A model generated the notes under the pieces. It made no database searches. It was not told the DNA's origin and saw only the letters and a program-made list of their open reading frames with translations. A stretch of 64,000 nucleotides of DNA from Blasia pusilla (lineage: Eukaryota; Marchantiophyta; Marchantiopsida; Blasiales), in assembly GCA_050084515.1 (NCBI GenBank), contig CM114272.1, positions 2,170,001 to 2,234,000 on the forward strand, given 5' to 3'. Shown here in pieces: positions 9,911 to 21,920 of this stretch (within the stretch, counting starts at the first letter, position 1; every line of letters begins with the position of its first letter). The position numbers were made by a program, and so were the translations under genes.

Positions 9911-12900
9911 CATTCCAGCGATGGAGAAAGGCTGGACAGCGAGATTGGATGGAGAAAGGCGGGACAGCGAACCCACTTCGCCGCAGTTATGGCAGAATGC
10001 CATAAAAAAGCGAAGAGGGGTGCCATTTATTCCTCGGATAGAACTCTTTCTTATTCATCGACTACAATCGGATGCTAGCTAGTCCTTTGTTAACCACACA
10101 CTCGAAATAAATGATGGTTTTCGAGTAGACTCATTTTGATGTCTATTGTCCAACCACCTAAAGCGAAATATATGATGCGAATAAAAGAAGATGGAACATG
10201 CAATCTTAATATATTAATTAATTGGAGGATGAAGGGTTTGATTAGATTTCTCTCAAAACCCGTGTGCGGCTTGAGGGGGGGAATTTGAGAGTTTATATAT
10301 TCATGTGGAGTACACCTGCACAAATTAGATAGCGAGAGAAAAAAAAACAATGATTGTATGTGATTACTTTTTGGGATCATGTAGAATACCATTGAAACAT
10401 AAATTATTAAATAGGGATCTTGTTCCTTATGGTCCTTACTAGTGTCACAATGTATAAGAAGGGACATTCTAAGAGTTGGGGAATTGCAAGGCTACATATG
10501 GCCGAGAGGAGGGAACTAACTTCAATCTCACTACACCAATGACACAGATTGTATTGACGAAAACTAAAAAAAATTATTGTCTCTCTAATACTCTAAGCCC
10601 TCTCCAAAGCCTATCATTGTCACTATGGCATGCGGCAAGGGGCGGAGACACAATATAGGAGCACGCTAGCTAAAGAAAACCCACTCCTCAAGTGGAGGAG
10701 ATGGGCACACTTTGAAGGAAAGTGATTGCAAATAGGGATCTTGAGCCATGTGTCCTATTTGGACAACTCCTACACATATATGCCCAAGTATAGGCTAGAC
10801 TCCTATTCGGCCAAGAAATGACAACCCTTAGTGGCAATCCACATGAACTTGCAATTTTCCATCTATGGAAGTTGAAAGATAAGAAGGGAAGAACAAAATT
10901 TGGACATGCCTGAGCTTGGAAAATTGCCACAACAAGCCAAGCCCATGCAAAATGGATGCATGCTTTTAGATGGTGGGATGAGTGTCGAAAATGTTTCCCT
11001 CATATTTTCTTCTTTTTGGAAGTAAAAACTATCATGGAGAATAATGAAAGCTTATGGTTGCAAAAAAGCGGGAGATTTCCCCTTATAATATCTCATTCTC
11101 TTCTCTTTTTGGAAGGAAATTTCATCTTGAATTGCAAAAGGGTAATGAATTTCTTATAATTTCAATAAGTTGTATTAGATGCTTAGCCATGCATTGAGGG
11201 TCGCCAACAAAGCTACCCATCCTTGTTTCCCATGCCTTCTTATTGAAAAAAAAATAAATTTTAAGAAGAAGCCTTTAAGCACTCTCTAATTAAATTGGAG
11301 AGTGAAAGTCTCTCTCATACACTTATTGACTTCTAACACTAATAGATTTGCAATCTTTATCTTCTTGATTTGAATCTATGATAAGCCAATTTTTCGTAAG
11401 ATTTATAATTGCAATATAGGAGGGAAATTAAAGAGCCAAAACTCAATTTCGTTCTTCTTGAGCGCAATGCCTAAATTTGGGATAATCTCAATAGTGAACT
11501 TCTTGTTGGTAGAGAGCGCACAAAGGTTTGGGGATTGAAATGAAGATAATGTGTGTCGAATATGATAAAGAACTCCATTTAGACTCCGTTATGGAAGAAA
11601 CTTACTAATGGAGGAATTTCTCTAAACTTCTTACTTATGCATCTATCCATTTCCTCATGAGAGACGTGAGGAAAGGGATAGATGTATAAGTAAGAGATTG
11701 GGATATATATGCACTTAAGTTATTAAAGTATGTATTCATATTTTTGCGCAAGAAAACAAATATTTTGAAGTAGGTCATTGATCATCCATATGAAAAGTGT
11801 CTAATCTACTATTTATGGGTCTATATCAAATCGCATTATGCCCAACCCTTAGAGATCATGTTTACCATGAGTTTGTCACAACAAACTTCTATCCCTCTAA
11901 GGATGGATACTAAACATAGAAGCATTGCTCCACATATGATGGAAAAATAAATGGCTCATCGCTCTCATGATCATCTTGTTTTTGTAAAATTGAGGGTCTA
12001 CTTTAAATACTCCATTTTATCACAAAAAATTGATTGGTCTTGCTCTCAAGCTTGTAGAAGTATCGGATACCATCAATACCACCCTCCACTCGAGTCAAGT
12101 TATCGACCAAATCCTTCAATATATGCACGTAGAGCTCCATAAAATATTTCCATCTACAATATACCAAACCTACAATGCATACCTTCCTCACCAAATTCAC
12201 AATACAATGGATCAATTTCTCGGAAGTTTGTTTTAAAGATAGTAAGTTCTAAGCAAGAGATCCTCACAACCCTCTATAATGCCGGCGTTCAAGTTCTTTC
12301 CACTTGGAGAACCAAGTTAAGACTTACAAGTGTGTAGTAGAGCCAACAAAGTCTTAATCATTTATCTCTATTATGGTTCCCACTCCTTCTCTCGTTCAAT
12401 CCTCAATTTTTGGCATGTGTTCACTCTACCTTTTTTATAATTTGCAACACCTTCATCAACTGTAAAAAGACTATCTCCATTTGGATTAAATTATTTGTTT
12501 CTCCTCAAAAAAATGACAAATTCCAATCGAGGTGAACAACTTGCAAAATTAATTGCTAGAACCTTCTCGGACCTAGTGTGGAAGATTGGGATATTGATAA
12601 CAACAACGATTCTTTTGCGAAAAGGAGAAAGCAGAGAAAGAAAACTTAGAGATAGTAATAATGTGTTGTCATTTGAGAACCTAATGAGCAACATGCTCAA
12701 ATTGATTCTACCTTTAATCTGCAATATGATCATCTTGCTAACTAATTGCAGATCAAACACAAGGAGAAACAAGATTGCAAGTAGGGATATCAAACATGAG
12801 GAGAACCTACTGCATTTGTTCCGTTTCTAAATCCTCCCACTATTGAAGAGCTTGATTAAATCGCCCGCAAAAGACCTCATAATTTTCTTGAGCAATAATC

Positions 12901-14650
12901 ACTACTATCTCTAGAGAATAGGTGTCGTGTGTCTGAATGGCTTGCCATGGAGGCTCCATCACCCTTGATTCAAGAGGAAACATTTTTCAATGCCATCTTC
13001 TCCTCATCAATAAGTACCCAAAAAATGGAGCGTCATCTTTGTAAACTCACCTATAAGGAAATCTGATATATCAAACTAGTTTTCATCCATCATTGGCCTT
13101 TAAGAGGTAGCAATGCCTCCATTTTCTATTTTGGAACCATCATTACCAAAAATTTCAGCTTGCATGTTAGACCATACCAAATATGGGTTCTAACAAACCC
13201 AAAGTTCCCAACTCCAAGATGTCTTTACACTCTTTTGTGGAGCAGAGGGAAATTTATTTTCCTTTTCATACTCAGATGGATTTTCTCTTACTACCTATAA
13301 GAACTTGGTGTTTGCATCACAAAATTCATTTAACATTTGTCTATCAAATGCTTCAAGACATCCTATTCTAGTTACAACAACGTTTCTCTGGAATATTTTC
13401 TCTATTCCCTCTTTGACACAAATAGATAAGTTTATGTCACCCATGCTAGCTAGGACCATGAAGCAAGTTATGATCGTGGGTCCAAGGAAGAAAGATTTTG
13501 GTATGACCTACCGAAGTCGAAACTTAGACTAGCTACTCATGATACTAGGAAGGGTGGGTGAATCAACCATGGGACTAACACTAGGCAAGACACACATGTG
13601 TCTTATGACTAGCATTAGGTGAGAAAAGGGCATAAATACTCTTTGGGAAAAAGACAAGGCAAGAAAGGTTTGAGACCTTAGAGCCAAACATCAAATCAAG
13701 GGCAAGAAGGAAGAAACATGTGAGTAGTCAACCTCCGAGGAGGACAATGGAGAAGATGGGGTTTCTCCAAAAAAAAGTCAAAATTGCCTATAGGGGGGCA
13801 CACTCACCCTCTCTATCCACTCAAGTCCTTGAACCAAGAACTAACCGTAATGCGTGTTTGGTCGTGTTTCAGGTTTGAGTTGAGGGACGTGCCTTGATAA
13901 ATTAATCGACGCACTCCAGTTTATGTGAGAAACTTGGTAAAGGCTTGGAGAAGAGGCTTCCTACTTATTCTAACACACTTGAGGAGACTCCACTTGTTTA
14001 GAGCTTGGTGGCTTCTCCCGCAACTACCTACCAAACGCGTAATCAATTGAGTGTTTGGGACTCACGCTAAGTCTTCTGCTTGCAAAGCTCAAGGTTGGGA
14101 GTACTCCGGGATAAATCTATGTAAAGTAGAGGACGGACTCTATGACGCTCTTCCACAGTATCCTTACTTCCCCTCGCCTCTTCTCTAGATATATCTTGCT
14201 TATAACTCTCTTCCCATTTCCACTATCCATTATAAGAGTTCATGTTTTCGAATCAATAAGTTGATTGTTAACTTTGAGGAAAAAATTAATTTGGTTGGCC
14301 ATCAAACTACAAGATGATTTCCATCGCATGTCACCTCGCAACATGATATGAGCAACAGAGAGCATTGAACGAGGGTGTTAGATTAATGTCACTACATAGT
14401 TACACTAGATGCTCGTAGAATATCATTAGCCTAATAGCAGTGTAATTCTAGTGGTGCAAGCTTCAAAGGGCGTGACAAGATATTTTCCTTCCTAGTAATA
14501 CAAACACGTGTCCAAGAATACATTTGAAACCTAATCCATGATGTCTATTCCTAACAAAGTTCATCAAACTTTGGCTACATCCTTAAGCCACATAGTTTTT
14601 TAGTCTCTGTGCACTCCAAATCAGCAGTAGAAACAAGGAATAGTTGCCCC
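9911..14650. other. AT-rich region, no recognised gene
   Basis: Open frames are short and show no recognisable domain. The sequence has the look of old, degraded transposon DNA. I see no tRNA, rRNA or CRISPR-like structure. Confidence 0.5.
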
Positions 14651-14657
14651 TAATCCT

Positions 14658-15488
14658 ATGACTTCACAAAAATTCAATAGGAGATTAAGCACATTAATTA
14701 TAGCTAATAAGCAAAAAGTGGTTTATAGCCATGCCCAACCTCCTTCAATGGAGAAAGGGGCGGTGGAGTCTCTTCCAACAACTACATTGTCTCAATTGTT
14801 TCCCATTGTTCCACCTTCGAAAAAATCAACTTCTCTCTCAAGAGAAGAAACTTCATCTATAGGGGAGCAACCAACCAAAAAATTTCCTTCAGAAAATCTT
14901 GCGGTAAATACTCAGAAAATATATCTGACTACATTACATGTGAATCTCGGGTTTGAGGAAGATAAGGAGACTTATGCACAATTTTTTCAAAAGTTGCAGC
15001 ACCAAATGGCAATAGTAGTTATTGATAATCAAGAACAAGAAGCCATGGTAGTAGACCTAACGACTATGAACCAAACTCATCTTGTGTTTATCGAACAATT
15101 AGAGGATAAAATCAAGGATTCAACTCAACTCGAACGAAAACACATAACCAAATTGATCACCTCACGCTTTGGCAAGAAGCGTGAGGTCATCAATTTGGTC
15201 ATGGAGTGCCAGAGTGTGGAGACTTTGATGGTGAGGTCTAATGGAGAGTCCTTGGATCCCGAGGCCAGTGAGGAGACGACAGGTGGCCGAGATATTCATG
15301 ATGATGGAGTAGTCTTGGAGTACCTTCGTACAGGCAGCGTTGCGAGCACCGTGGATGCTAGAGAGCAGGATCGGATCCTACAGCGGACCAGACGGCTTCG
15401 TTGGGAGGGGACACATGTTTTGAGGGTTTGGGAGGATGGTAGAGTATGCGTAGTGCCACATCGTTGGCAGAGAGCACAACAAGTATAG
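14658..15488 (+). CDS. Chimeric open frame: unknown N-terminal part fused to Gypsy pol remnant
   Basis: The frame starts at a real ATG and runs 276 codons. The first ~178 residues are Gln/Glu/Thr-rich and match nothing I recognise. From about 15195 onward the frame is the region between RNase H and integrase of the Gypsy family, matching 41729-41920 on the minus strand (shared EYLRTGSVAST). The join coincides with a 23 bp inverted repeat at 15147-15199. The N-terminal part may be host-derived, from another transposon, or chance coding. Whether the fusion is transcribed is unknown. Confidence 0.3.
   Translation: MTSQKFNRRLSTLIIANKQKVVYSHAQPPSMEKGAVESLPTTTLSQLFPIVPPSKKSTSLSREETSSIGEQPTKKFPSENLAVNTQKIYLTTLHVNLGFEEDKETYAQFFQKLQHQMAIVVIDNQEQEAMVVDLTTMNQTHLVFIEQLEDKIKDSTQLERKHITKLITSRFGKKREVINLVMECQSVETLMVRSNGESLDPEASEETTGGRDIHDDGVVLEYLRTGSVASTVDAREQDRILQRTRRLRWEGTHVLRVWEDGRVCVVPHRWQRAQQV
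15147..15199. repeat. Hairpin at the left edge of Gypsy copy 1 (23 bp arms, 7 nt loop)
   Basis: Arms 15147-15169 and 15177-15199 are reverse complements with one mismatch, separated by TGGCAAG. The right arm runs into the first bases homologous to the complete Gypsy copy, so the hairpin marks the truncation junction. Confidence 0.85.
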
Positions 15489-16744
15489 CATGCCCACGAG
15501 GAGTTGGGTCACTTTGGGATGAAGCAGACGTACAACTTGCTCTAGATCCAGTATTGGTGGCGAGGCATGCAAACTGACGTTCAGCTGTTTGTTGCCAGGT
15601 GCATTATGTGTGATCGGGTCCGAGCATCGTTCACTGCTCTGACTCCACAGTTGCATCCATTACCGATCATGGGCTTAGGGTATAGATGGAGTTTGGATTT
15701 TGCAGGACCTTTGCCTTTGACGGAGCGTCACAGTCGTTATGTGTTGGTGATGGTCGAGCACTTCTTGAAGTGGATCGAGTTGGTTGCATTGCTTAACAAA
15801 GCAAGTGAGGGAGTAGCTTATGCCTTCCTTGACAAAGTGCAGAGTCATTATGGCGCACTGGCTGAGGTGTTGACAGACCAGGGTACCGAGTTTCACGGTG
15901 AGTTCCAAGCCTTGTGTGATTAGACACTAATCGACCACCGCACTACTTCGCGAGATCATCCTAAGGCCGATGGACTAGCGGAGCGGGTTGTGCAGACGAT
16001 GAAGAGAGGACTACGCAATTATGGCTTGCATAGAGGTCACCTAGGAGATTGGGACCTCCAGTTGCCCTGGTTGGCGATGGGATACAGATTCAAGAGGCAT
16101 GCATCCTTAACGTCTTTTTCACTATATTTGCTACTTTATGGTCGAGATTTACTTGCGGCCATTCGTCGAGATGTTGGTGTGGTGCTCGACCTTGATGACT
16201 CAGATGTATGGATGCGAGCATGTTCTCAAAGGGCTGAGTTGTTTCGGAGAGTGATGCCCATGGCGTTCGAGAACTTGGCGATTTCGCAGCATCGGGATAC
16301 GTTGAGGTATGCGACTATTCGGGGTGGTGGTTATTGACAAACTATCCGAAGATTTCATCAGGGAGATTATGTCTACTTGCAATAGACAGCACCGAAGACG
16401 TTGGATGTGACTGCAAGGCGCACTATCCTAAGAGTGCGTGACGTTCTGCCATCCGGTATTCTCTTGCTGGAGGGACGCGATGGTATGGTATGGAAGGACC
16501 ATGTGCGTAATTATGCACCAATTATAATAACCTTCCTAACATTTATGGTACAATAGATCCGAGCTCAACAATAGTTCCTGCAGGCTTGCGTTGTATGTTG
16601 TGTGGTTATGCTCGTGGTGCGGCCACAATGCTAGTCTGTGATGGATGTTCGAGAGGTTGGCATATGGCATGTCTGATGCCACCTCTCACTAGGGTTCCTC
16701 GGGGACGATGGATGTGTCCCACATGTTCAAAGAGGAGATACTAG
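15195..16744 (+). pseudogene. Ty3/Gypsy copy 1: integrase and PHD finger remnant
   Basis: This is the 3' part of a Gypsy pol gene. In order it carries the HHCC zinc-binding region (HAHEELGHFG, then CIMCDRV), the integrase core with SLDFAG and LTDQGTEF (two catalytic Asp), the GLAERVV segment with the catalytic Glu, a C-terminal GDYVYLQ barrel-like region, and a PHD finger. In-frame stops occur at about 15486, 15543, 15922, 16336 and 16383. At 15922, 16336 and 16383 the more complete copy has CAG, CGA and CAG. Gag, protease, methyltransferase and reverse transcriptase are missing. The copy is followed directly by an LTR region. Confidence 0.9.
16583..16744 (+). pseudogene. PHD zinc finger at the C-terminus of the Gypsy integrase, copy 1
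   Basis: Translation shows the Cys4-His-Cys3 spacing of a PHD finger: CMLC, then 11 residues to CDGC, then four residues to His, two to Cys, 14 more, and WMCPTC. The conserved Trp two residues before the seventh Cys is present. The finger is uninterrupted and ends at a TAG stop at 16742. PHD fingers commonly read histone H3 tails, so a targeting role for the integrase is an inference. It is in the same pol order as in copies 2 and 3. Confidence 0.88.
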
Positions 16745-16919
16745 GTAGGTTTTAATTCCGACTTTTTCTGTGACATGGATGACAGGAAGGCAACTAACGA
16801 TGGGGCCACATGAGCACCCGGCCTTTCTCCTCTTAGCGTCTTAGAGATGTATGTCGTGGTAGATAGGGATAAATGACTATCTGGAGTTAGAGGGACCTAA
16901 CCACCAGCTAGGAGGGCGA

Positions 16920-17689
16920 TTGGAGATATTTTGGTTATTCTCGCCTCTGTGTATGGATGCCATGAGTTAGCATGGGATCGTGTGTGTTTATGTGTGTGTT
17001 CGATGATAGCGATGTATGTTGTGTAGCGAAATGTATGCGCACAATAACTGTCACGAATATTATGATAGATCGGTGGGATCTAGCAGAGCGTCTGCACGGG
17101 TAGTGGAGCACATGCCTAAGAGGTCGAGGATGACCTGGTGAAGCCCCGGGAAACTTAAGAGAGCAGGTTTCCCCTTCGTTTCGGCTCATTTAGAGCCATA
17201 TAGAGAAACTCACTATTTTGGGTAAGTTTCTATGTTGTGGATAGTTTACTTTCTACTTTGGGAAGTGGCCCTTGACCCACTACAGTAGGTCAAGAGCCAA
17301 GGAGCTGACTTGCGAGCATAGGTTATCGTTGAGAGGACTTGGGAGAGGGAAGGGGGTATACCTCCAAGAGAGGGAGCTTGAGAGCTCATTTTCTCTTTTT
17401 ATTGAACCTCTTGGCATAAGGCGGAGGAGTTATGGTCTCTTGCCTTGTGAGTGTAACCCAAGCCTCTCATTAGGAGAGTGGGTTTGGTTTGACATGAGAG
17501 AGAGTGCACACCTTTGAGAGCTATGGTGTGAGATGGTGTAGAGAGAGATTAGATCTTACTTTATTGGAGATATTTTGGTACTTCTCGCCTCGGTGTATGG
17601 ATGCCATGAGTTAGCATGGGATCGTGTGTGTTTGTGTGTGTGTTCGATGACAGCGATGTATGTTGTGTAGCGATGTGTATGCGCACAAC
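16920..17689 (+). repeat. 3' LTR region of Gypsy copy 1, with flanking duplicate blocks
   Basis: The LTR-like core 17049-17563 (515 bp, starting TGTCACG) matches cores at 39547-40059 and 48374-48887 on the minus strand. It is flanked by a direct ~126-129 bp duplication: block R1 at 16920-17048 and R2 at 17564-17689, both containing GCCATGAGTTAGCATGGGAT. The sequence AGGAGGGCGA just before R1 may be the polypurine tract. The core keeps an open sense frame of about 80 codons. Confidence 0.75.
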
Positions 17690-17719
17690 ACATGACTATT
17701 CATCAAACATACTCAGGTA

Positions 17720-19200
17720 AGGTACCATGAGTCTGACACTTCATGATTTTTGGTAGAGAGTGTTTTGTACATATTCCTGATGCATCAATGACCAAGCTCG
17801 TGTCCAAGAGTAAGAAGTGCATCTTGATGGGATACAATAATGAGTCTAAAGCTTATCGCCAATGGTATCCTTAGGCAAAGAAGATGCTTGTGAGTCGTGA
17901 TATGATGTTCCAAGAACATCCTTGTCAAGTGACAAACATCATTGGTCCATCTACATTATTCTCAAACAAAGAGATAGCCCACCAAAGCACATCGATAATG
18001 TTTACACCGGATCACCAAGAAGAGGAAGTTAGTGATGATTACAAAGCATCATTTTTTCCACTACAATCGTCATACCCTAAATAGATAAAGTAGCTCTTGG
18101 ATTATAAGGATCCACCAACAACTGATGAAGTAGCTGTATATCCAAGGAGATCCAAGCAAATAAAGGAGTAGAATAGAGTGTTCGCGTATCTCGTCAACAT
18201 GGTCTTAATAACAGAGGTCTCGAAGGTGGAAGAGACATCATGCTTGGATAATGCTATTGCTGCCTCTAAATGGAAAAATACCATGCATGTGGAGATGGAC
18301 GTTATTCAAAGAAATGAAAATTGGAATTTGGTTGAGAATCCCAAGGACAAGGAGATAATTTGCACTAAGTGGATGTACAAGTCAAATACAAGTCGTACGG
18401 TACATTGGATAAATTGAAAATGAGGTTGGTTGCACAAAGTTCACAGATTGAAGGTTTTGATTATTAAGAGACTTTTGCTCCTACTTCAAAGATGAAAACC
18501 ATTCAAATTATTCTAGCGGTGGCGGGAACAAGACGATGGTCTGTATTGCACTACGGTATGAAGTCTCCATTTCTTTCTAAACGAGAGTCTTAAGGAGGAG
18601 GTGTATGTATCTCAACCACAAGGTTTTGAGACATCCGGATCACAAGCGAAAGTATTTTTGTTTCATCAAGTATTGTATGGGTTGAAGCAAACCCGTAGGG
18701 TATGATATCACCGAATAGATACATTCTTCAGAGAGAGGAGTCTCATCAAGAGTTCATCAGAAGCAAATCTATATGTGTTTTGCGAAATGGAATGAATATG
18801 TTATTGTCCTTTATGTGGATGGTCATGGGAGAGCATAGTAAGAAAATAGAGGAAATGAAGGAAGTGTTGAAATTTCAGTTTGAAAGGTCGGATTTAGGTC
18901 TTTTCCATTACCTTATCGGCCTTGAGATTTGGCAAAAGTCAAATTCTATTTTTCTCTCTTAGCAAAAGTATGCTACAGAAATCTTAAAGGCATTCAAGAT
19001 GACCGATGTAAGGAAAAGGTCTCGCCAATAGAGATCGAGTTGAAACTCTAAACAGAGGCTGTTTCATTATTGGAAGATGCAAAAATGTATAGAAAATTTG
19101 TGAGCACTTTGATATTAAGTAGGTTCCCAACTCAGCCTCGTGAGAAGCAATGAAGGTAGGGATCCACGTGTTGAAGTATATCAAAGTGGATTATTCCTAA
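17720..19200 (+). pseudogene. Ty1/Copia pol relic (integrase tail and reverse transcriptase)
   Basis: Disconnected frames match Copia pol in order: a segment with KSKKCILMGYN and VSRDMMFQE (integrase C-terminal region), then a W-K-N-x-M-x-x-E-M-D-type reverse-transcriptase start, then EEVYVSQPQGFE and HQVLYGLKQT. Many stops and frame changes break it. The left edge abuts Gypsy block R2 near 17690, so one element was cut by or joined to the other. It belongs to the Copia superfamily; family not assigned. Confidence 0.85.
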
Positions 19201-19274
19201 TACAGGTAGAAATTTGTTAAAAAAGTAGAATTGATCAAATAGGAAAGTATTATCATAGTGTCCCTAATATCCTA

Positions 19275-19435
19275 TCTTTACAATAATTTTTTGATCAAAC
19301 AAGAGAGACTTGACACTTACTAAGTCATAAGAGTAGAATCCCAAGGACAATCCATCAAATCATAGTGACTAATTCTTTTTAACAAATAACACAAAAACAT
19401 ATTCTACCATTGCGCAATATAAGAGAAACTACCAT
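19275..19435 (+). repeat. Direct repeat, left copy
   Basis: Matches 20648-20890, starting GATCAAACAAGAGAGAC and including AAGGACAATCCATCAAATC. This copy lacks segments present in the right copy. The two flank about 1.2 kb of unassigned AT-rich DNA. Confidence 0.75.
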
Positions 19436-20403
19436 ATAACTTGAATTTATGACTGCTAACATCTTGGCAATGGTGGACATTTCTTGCACCCGAAAGTTTT
19501 GAATACAAAGAAATCAACCCTTGTCATGCCCCTAACATTAAGAGGATCCTGTGCCTATAGGATCCGGCTCTAAAAAGCGCATGTCCACTAGTGTTGTATA
19601 AGAAGAGATAGGTAAGAAACACCTAAGGTACAAAATGTAAATAATCATTGTGAATAGAGGAAATTGATTCTAGAAAGTTTAATGTGCATATGCACCGTCG
19701 AGTAGATGTAGGGATAAATGCTTACAAAACTATTGTAGGTGAAAACATTGATATTTTCATAAGACAAGAATTCTAGAAGTAAGAAGTTCATAACAATTTG
19801 TAAAATGGAAGAAAAAACCCAATAAGAAAGGAAAATTTCATAGACGGAGTTCAATAACGTTCAAGATAAATCTTAGGACTTTTAGGACTCAATGAAAGGG
19901 TAAAGATTCGTACATGTCGAAAGACACGAGTTCGGAGGAGGATCAAGATCAGAAGATGTCAAAGTAATATTGGATCATGATCTAAAGGTGTCAAAGTTCA
20001 CTCAATCGAGAGGAGTTATGATCCGTAGGTGTCCATATGCACATGTGTTATAACTATTGATAGTAGGAAGTAGAATAATCTATCTATAGCAGTTACCACT
20101 TTGAATAACAAAGATCAATCTAAACTAGGTGATTGAGAAAAATACACACTATTGCAACGAAGGACTGCAAAATCTACCTCAATAGATGACCTGGAAGTGG
20201 GAGATGACTCACAAGATGCTGAATAGCCTTAAAAGAGGAATCATGATAAATGGATGGTGCCACCAACAGAAAGGAAGAATAGATATATAGAGAGAGATCA
20301 AAGAGGAGAGAGAACAAACATGTACTTACATTGTAACCAATTGTGACTTAATAGTAAAATTATAAACTTGTTATAAAGGAGGAGCTTCCCATTGAAGATC
20401 CAC
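19436..20403. other. Unassigned AT-rich DNA between direct repeats
   Basis: No recognisable gene. It could be the interior of a small non-autonomous element bounded by the direct repeats at 19275 and 20648, but no defining ends were found. Confidence 0.35.
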
Positions 20404-20500
20404 TACTTTGTTGGTGTCCATGAATGAATGATTTCACAACCCGCAATAATTACAATAAAATTGAGTAGAAAATCATTCATCCATGGACACCAACATAGTA
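20404..20500. repeat. Hairpin, 30 bp arms and 37 nt loop
   Basis: Arms 20404-20433 and 20471-20500 are reverse complements with two mismatches, sharing TTGGTGTCCATG. No gene overlaps it. It may be a tiny foldback element or an inverted duplication. Confidence 0.85.
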
Positions 20501-20647
20501 TTGATTGAAATGCCTTAATTAAGACTACAATGATTTCTTGTACCATCATCTCCTATTCTTGGGAGCACCAATATGGCCACAACTATCCTTTGCATCCATA
20601 ACACACCTCAACCCACCCGGCATTCTAACTTTATTCCAATCCTTAAT

Positions 20648-20890
20648 TAATTTGATCAAACAAGAGAGACATTGACACTTACTAAGTCATAACATGAAAA
20701 AAAAACTCAATAGAATGTCCTCACCCAAGGACAATCCATCAAATCATAGTGACAAAAATTTACCACTTCAAGAGTTCCTCCCTTTTTTAACAAATAGGTT
20801 CTCCTCATTTTAATTGCACTTGAATCCCCATTAAAAGAACTCGTCAAAAACATATTCTACCATTCCAACAATATAAGCTCAATAAGAGAA
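20648..20890 (+). repeat. Direct repeat, right copy
   Basis: A longer version of 19275-19435 with extra internal segments, in the same orientation. Confidence 0.75.
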
Positions 20891-21738
20891 ACAAAAAGGA
20901 AGGAGACTTTGCATACCCCCTAGCTCTTTCAACATAGATGTTTTCTTGAGGTCCAGGGAATTGTTCTTTTCTCTTCGTTGAACGTTGACTGAACGAGGAA
21001 CTAATCATAATCACGTGCTACGCGCATTGCAGGGACTAAACGCATCATGAAAAAAGTAACACATGAACAAAGAAAGAAAACATTTATATGTAGGTTTGCG
21101 GGAAAGCATCAAGAAAACCAACCATGAGACTCTACAGGAACCAAAACTATTGCTAGCTTCCCTGGGAGCGGTTGTAAATGCGCGTATGTGGAGTTACACC
21201 CATCATTCTCGACTTGAGGTCAGAACTCGCTCCGCGTGCTGATGACGCAATCTTTGGAATCGGAAGGTCGGAAGCTTTAGCACTCACCTTAGTAACGAGT
21301 CAGATGGGAAAAATCACTTCTTGTGGCCAAAATGCCGACTGCCCGCGCGCTTTCGCTGCACATTACGTTGTCGTGACAGAGGAGCACCAGCCGTTCGCCT
21401 GTGCTGTGCCAACTTTGCAAGACAGGGGGAGGAGGAGGGCGAGCCTTTCGTTTGTAGTGTACTGTAGACTACTTCACCGAGATTCACTAGCTGCTGTAGC
21501 AAATGCATGAAAGGGGACGTGCTCATCTGGTATACATTGCATCGGTCAAGGCACACACCGACAGAAGCGATACGTCGTTCCATGGACTACTCAACCGGGT
21601 TATCAGGGTTTAGGGTATGTGCCTCAATTTCGAGTGCAGGTTGTTGGAGTTCCACTGGTTAAGATGCAACCCTCATATACATGATGCCAGTTGAGATGGT
21701 TCTTGTCCATGGCCACCGACCTGATGCCTTCCCGTGGA

Positions 21739-21877
21739 AGCAATTTTTGAAGTTTTCGTCAGTCCAGCCGGCTAAACAGACACGAATACAAACCAGCCGT
21801 TTCCGGTCTCTACAAAACCGAGCAGCAATTTTTGAAGTTTTCGTCAGTCCAGCCGGCTAAACAAATACGAATACAAA
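21739..21877 (+). repeat. 54 bp tandem duplication with 85 bp period
   Basis: 21739-21792 and 21824-21877 are near-identical direct copies containing CGTCAGTCCAGCCGGCTAAA. The hairpin at 21878-21920 begins at the base after the second copy. The surrounding 20891-22622 has no supported gene. Confidence 0.85.
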
Positions 21878-21920
21878 GGACTTACCGGACATAAACCCTC
21901 GGTTTATGGCCGGTAAGTCC
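21878..21920. repeat. Hairpin, 20 bp arms and 3 nt loop
   Basis: GGACTTACCGG followed by ATAAACC is repeated as its reverse complement after CTC, with one mismatch. The loop is unusually short for a microRNA precursor, so an inverted duplication is more likely. Confidence 0.85.
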
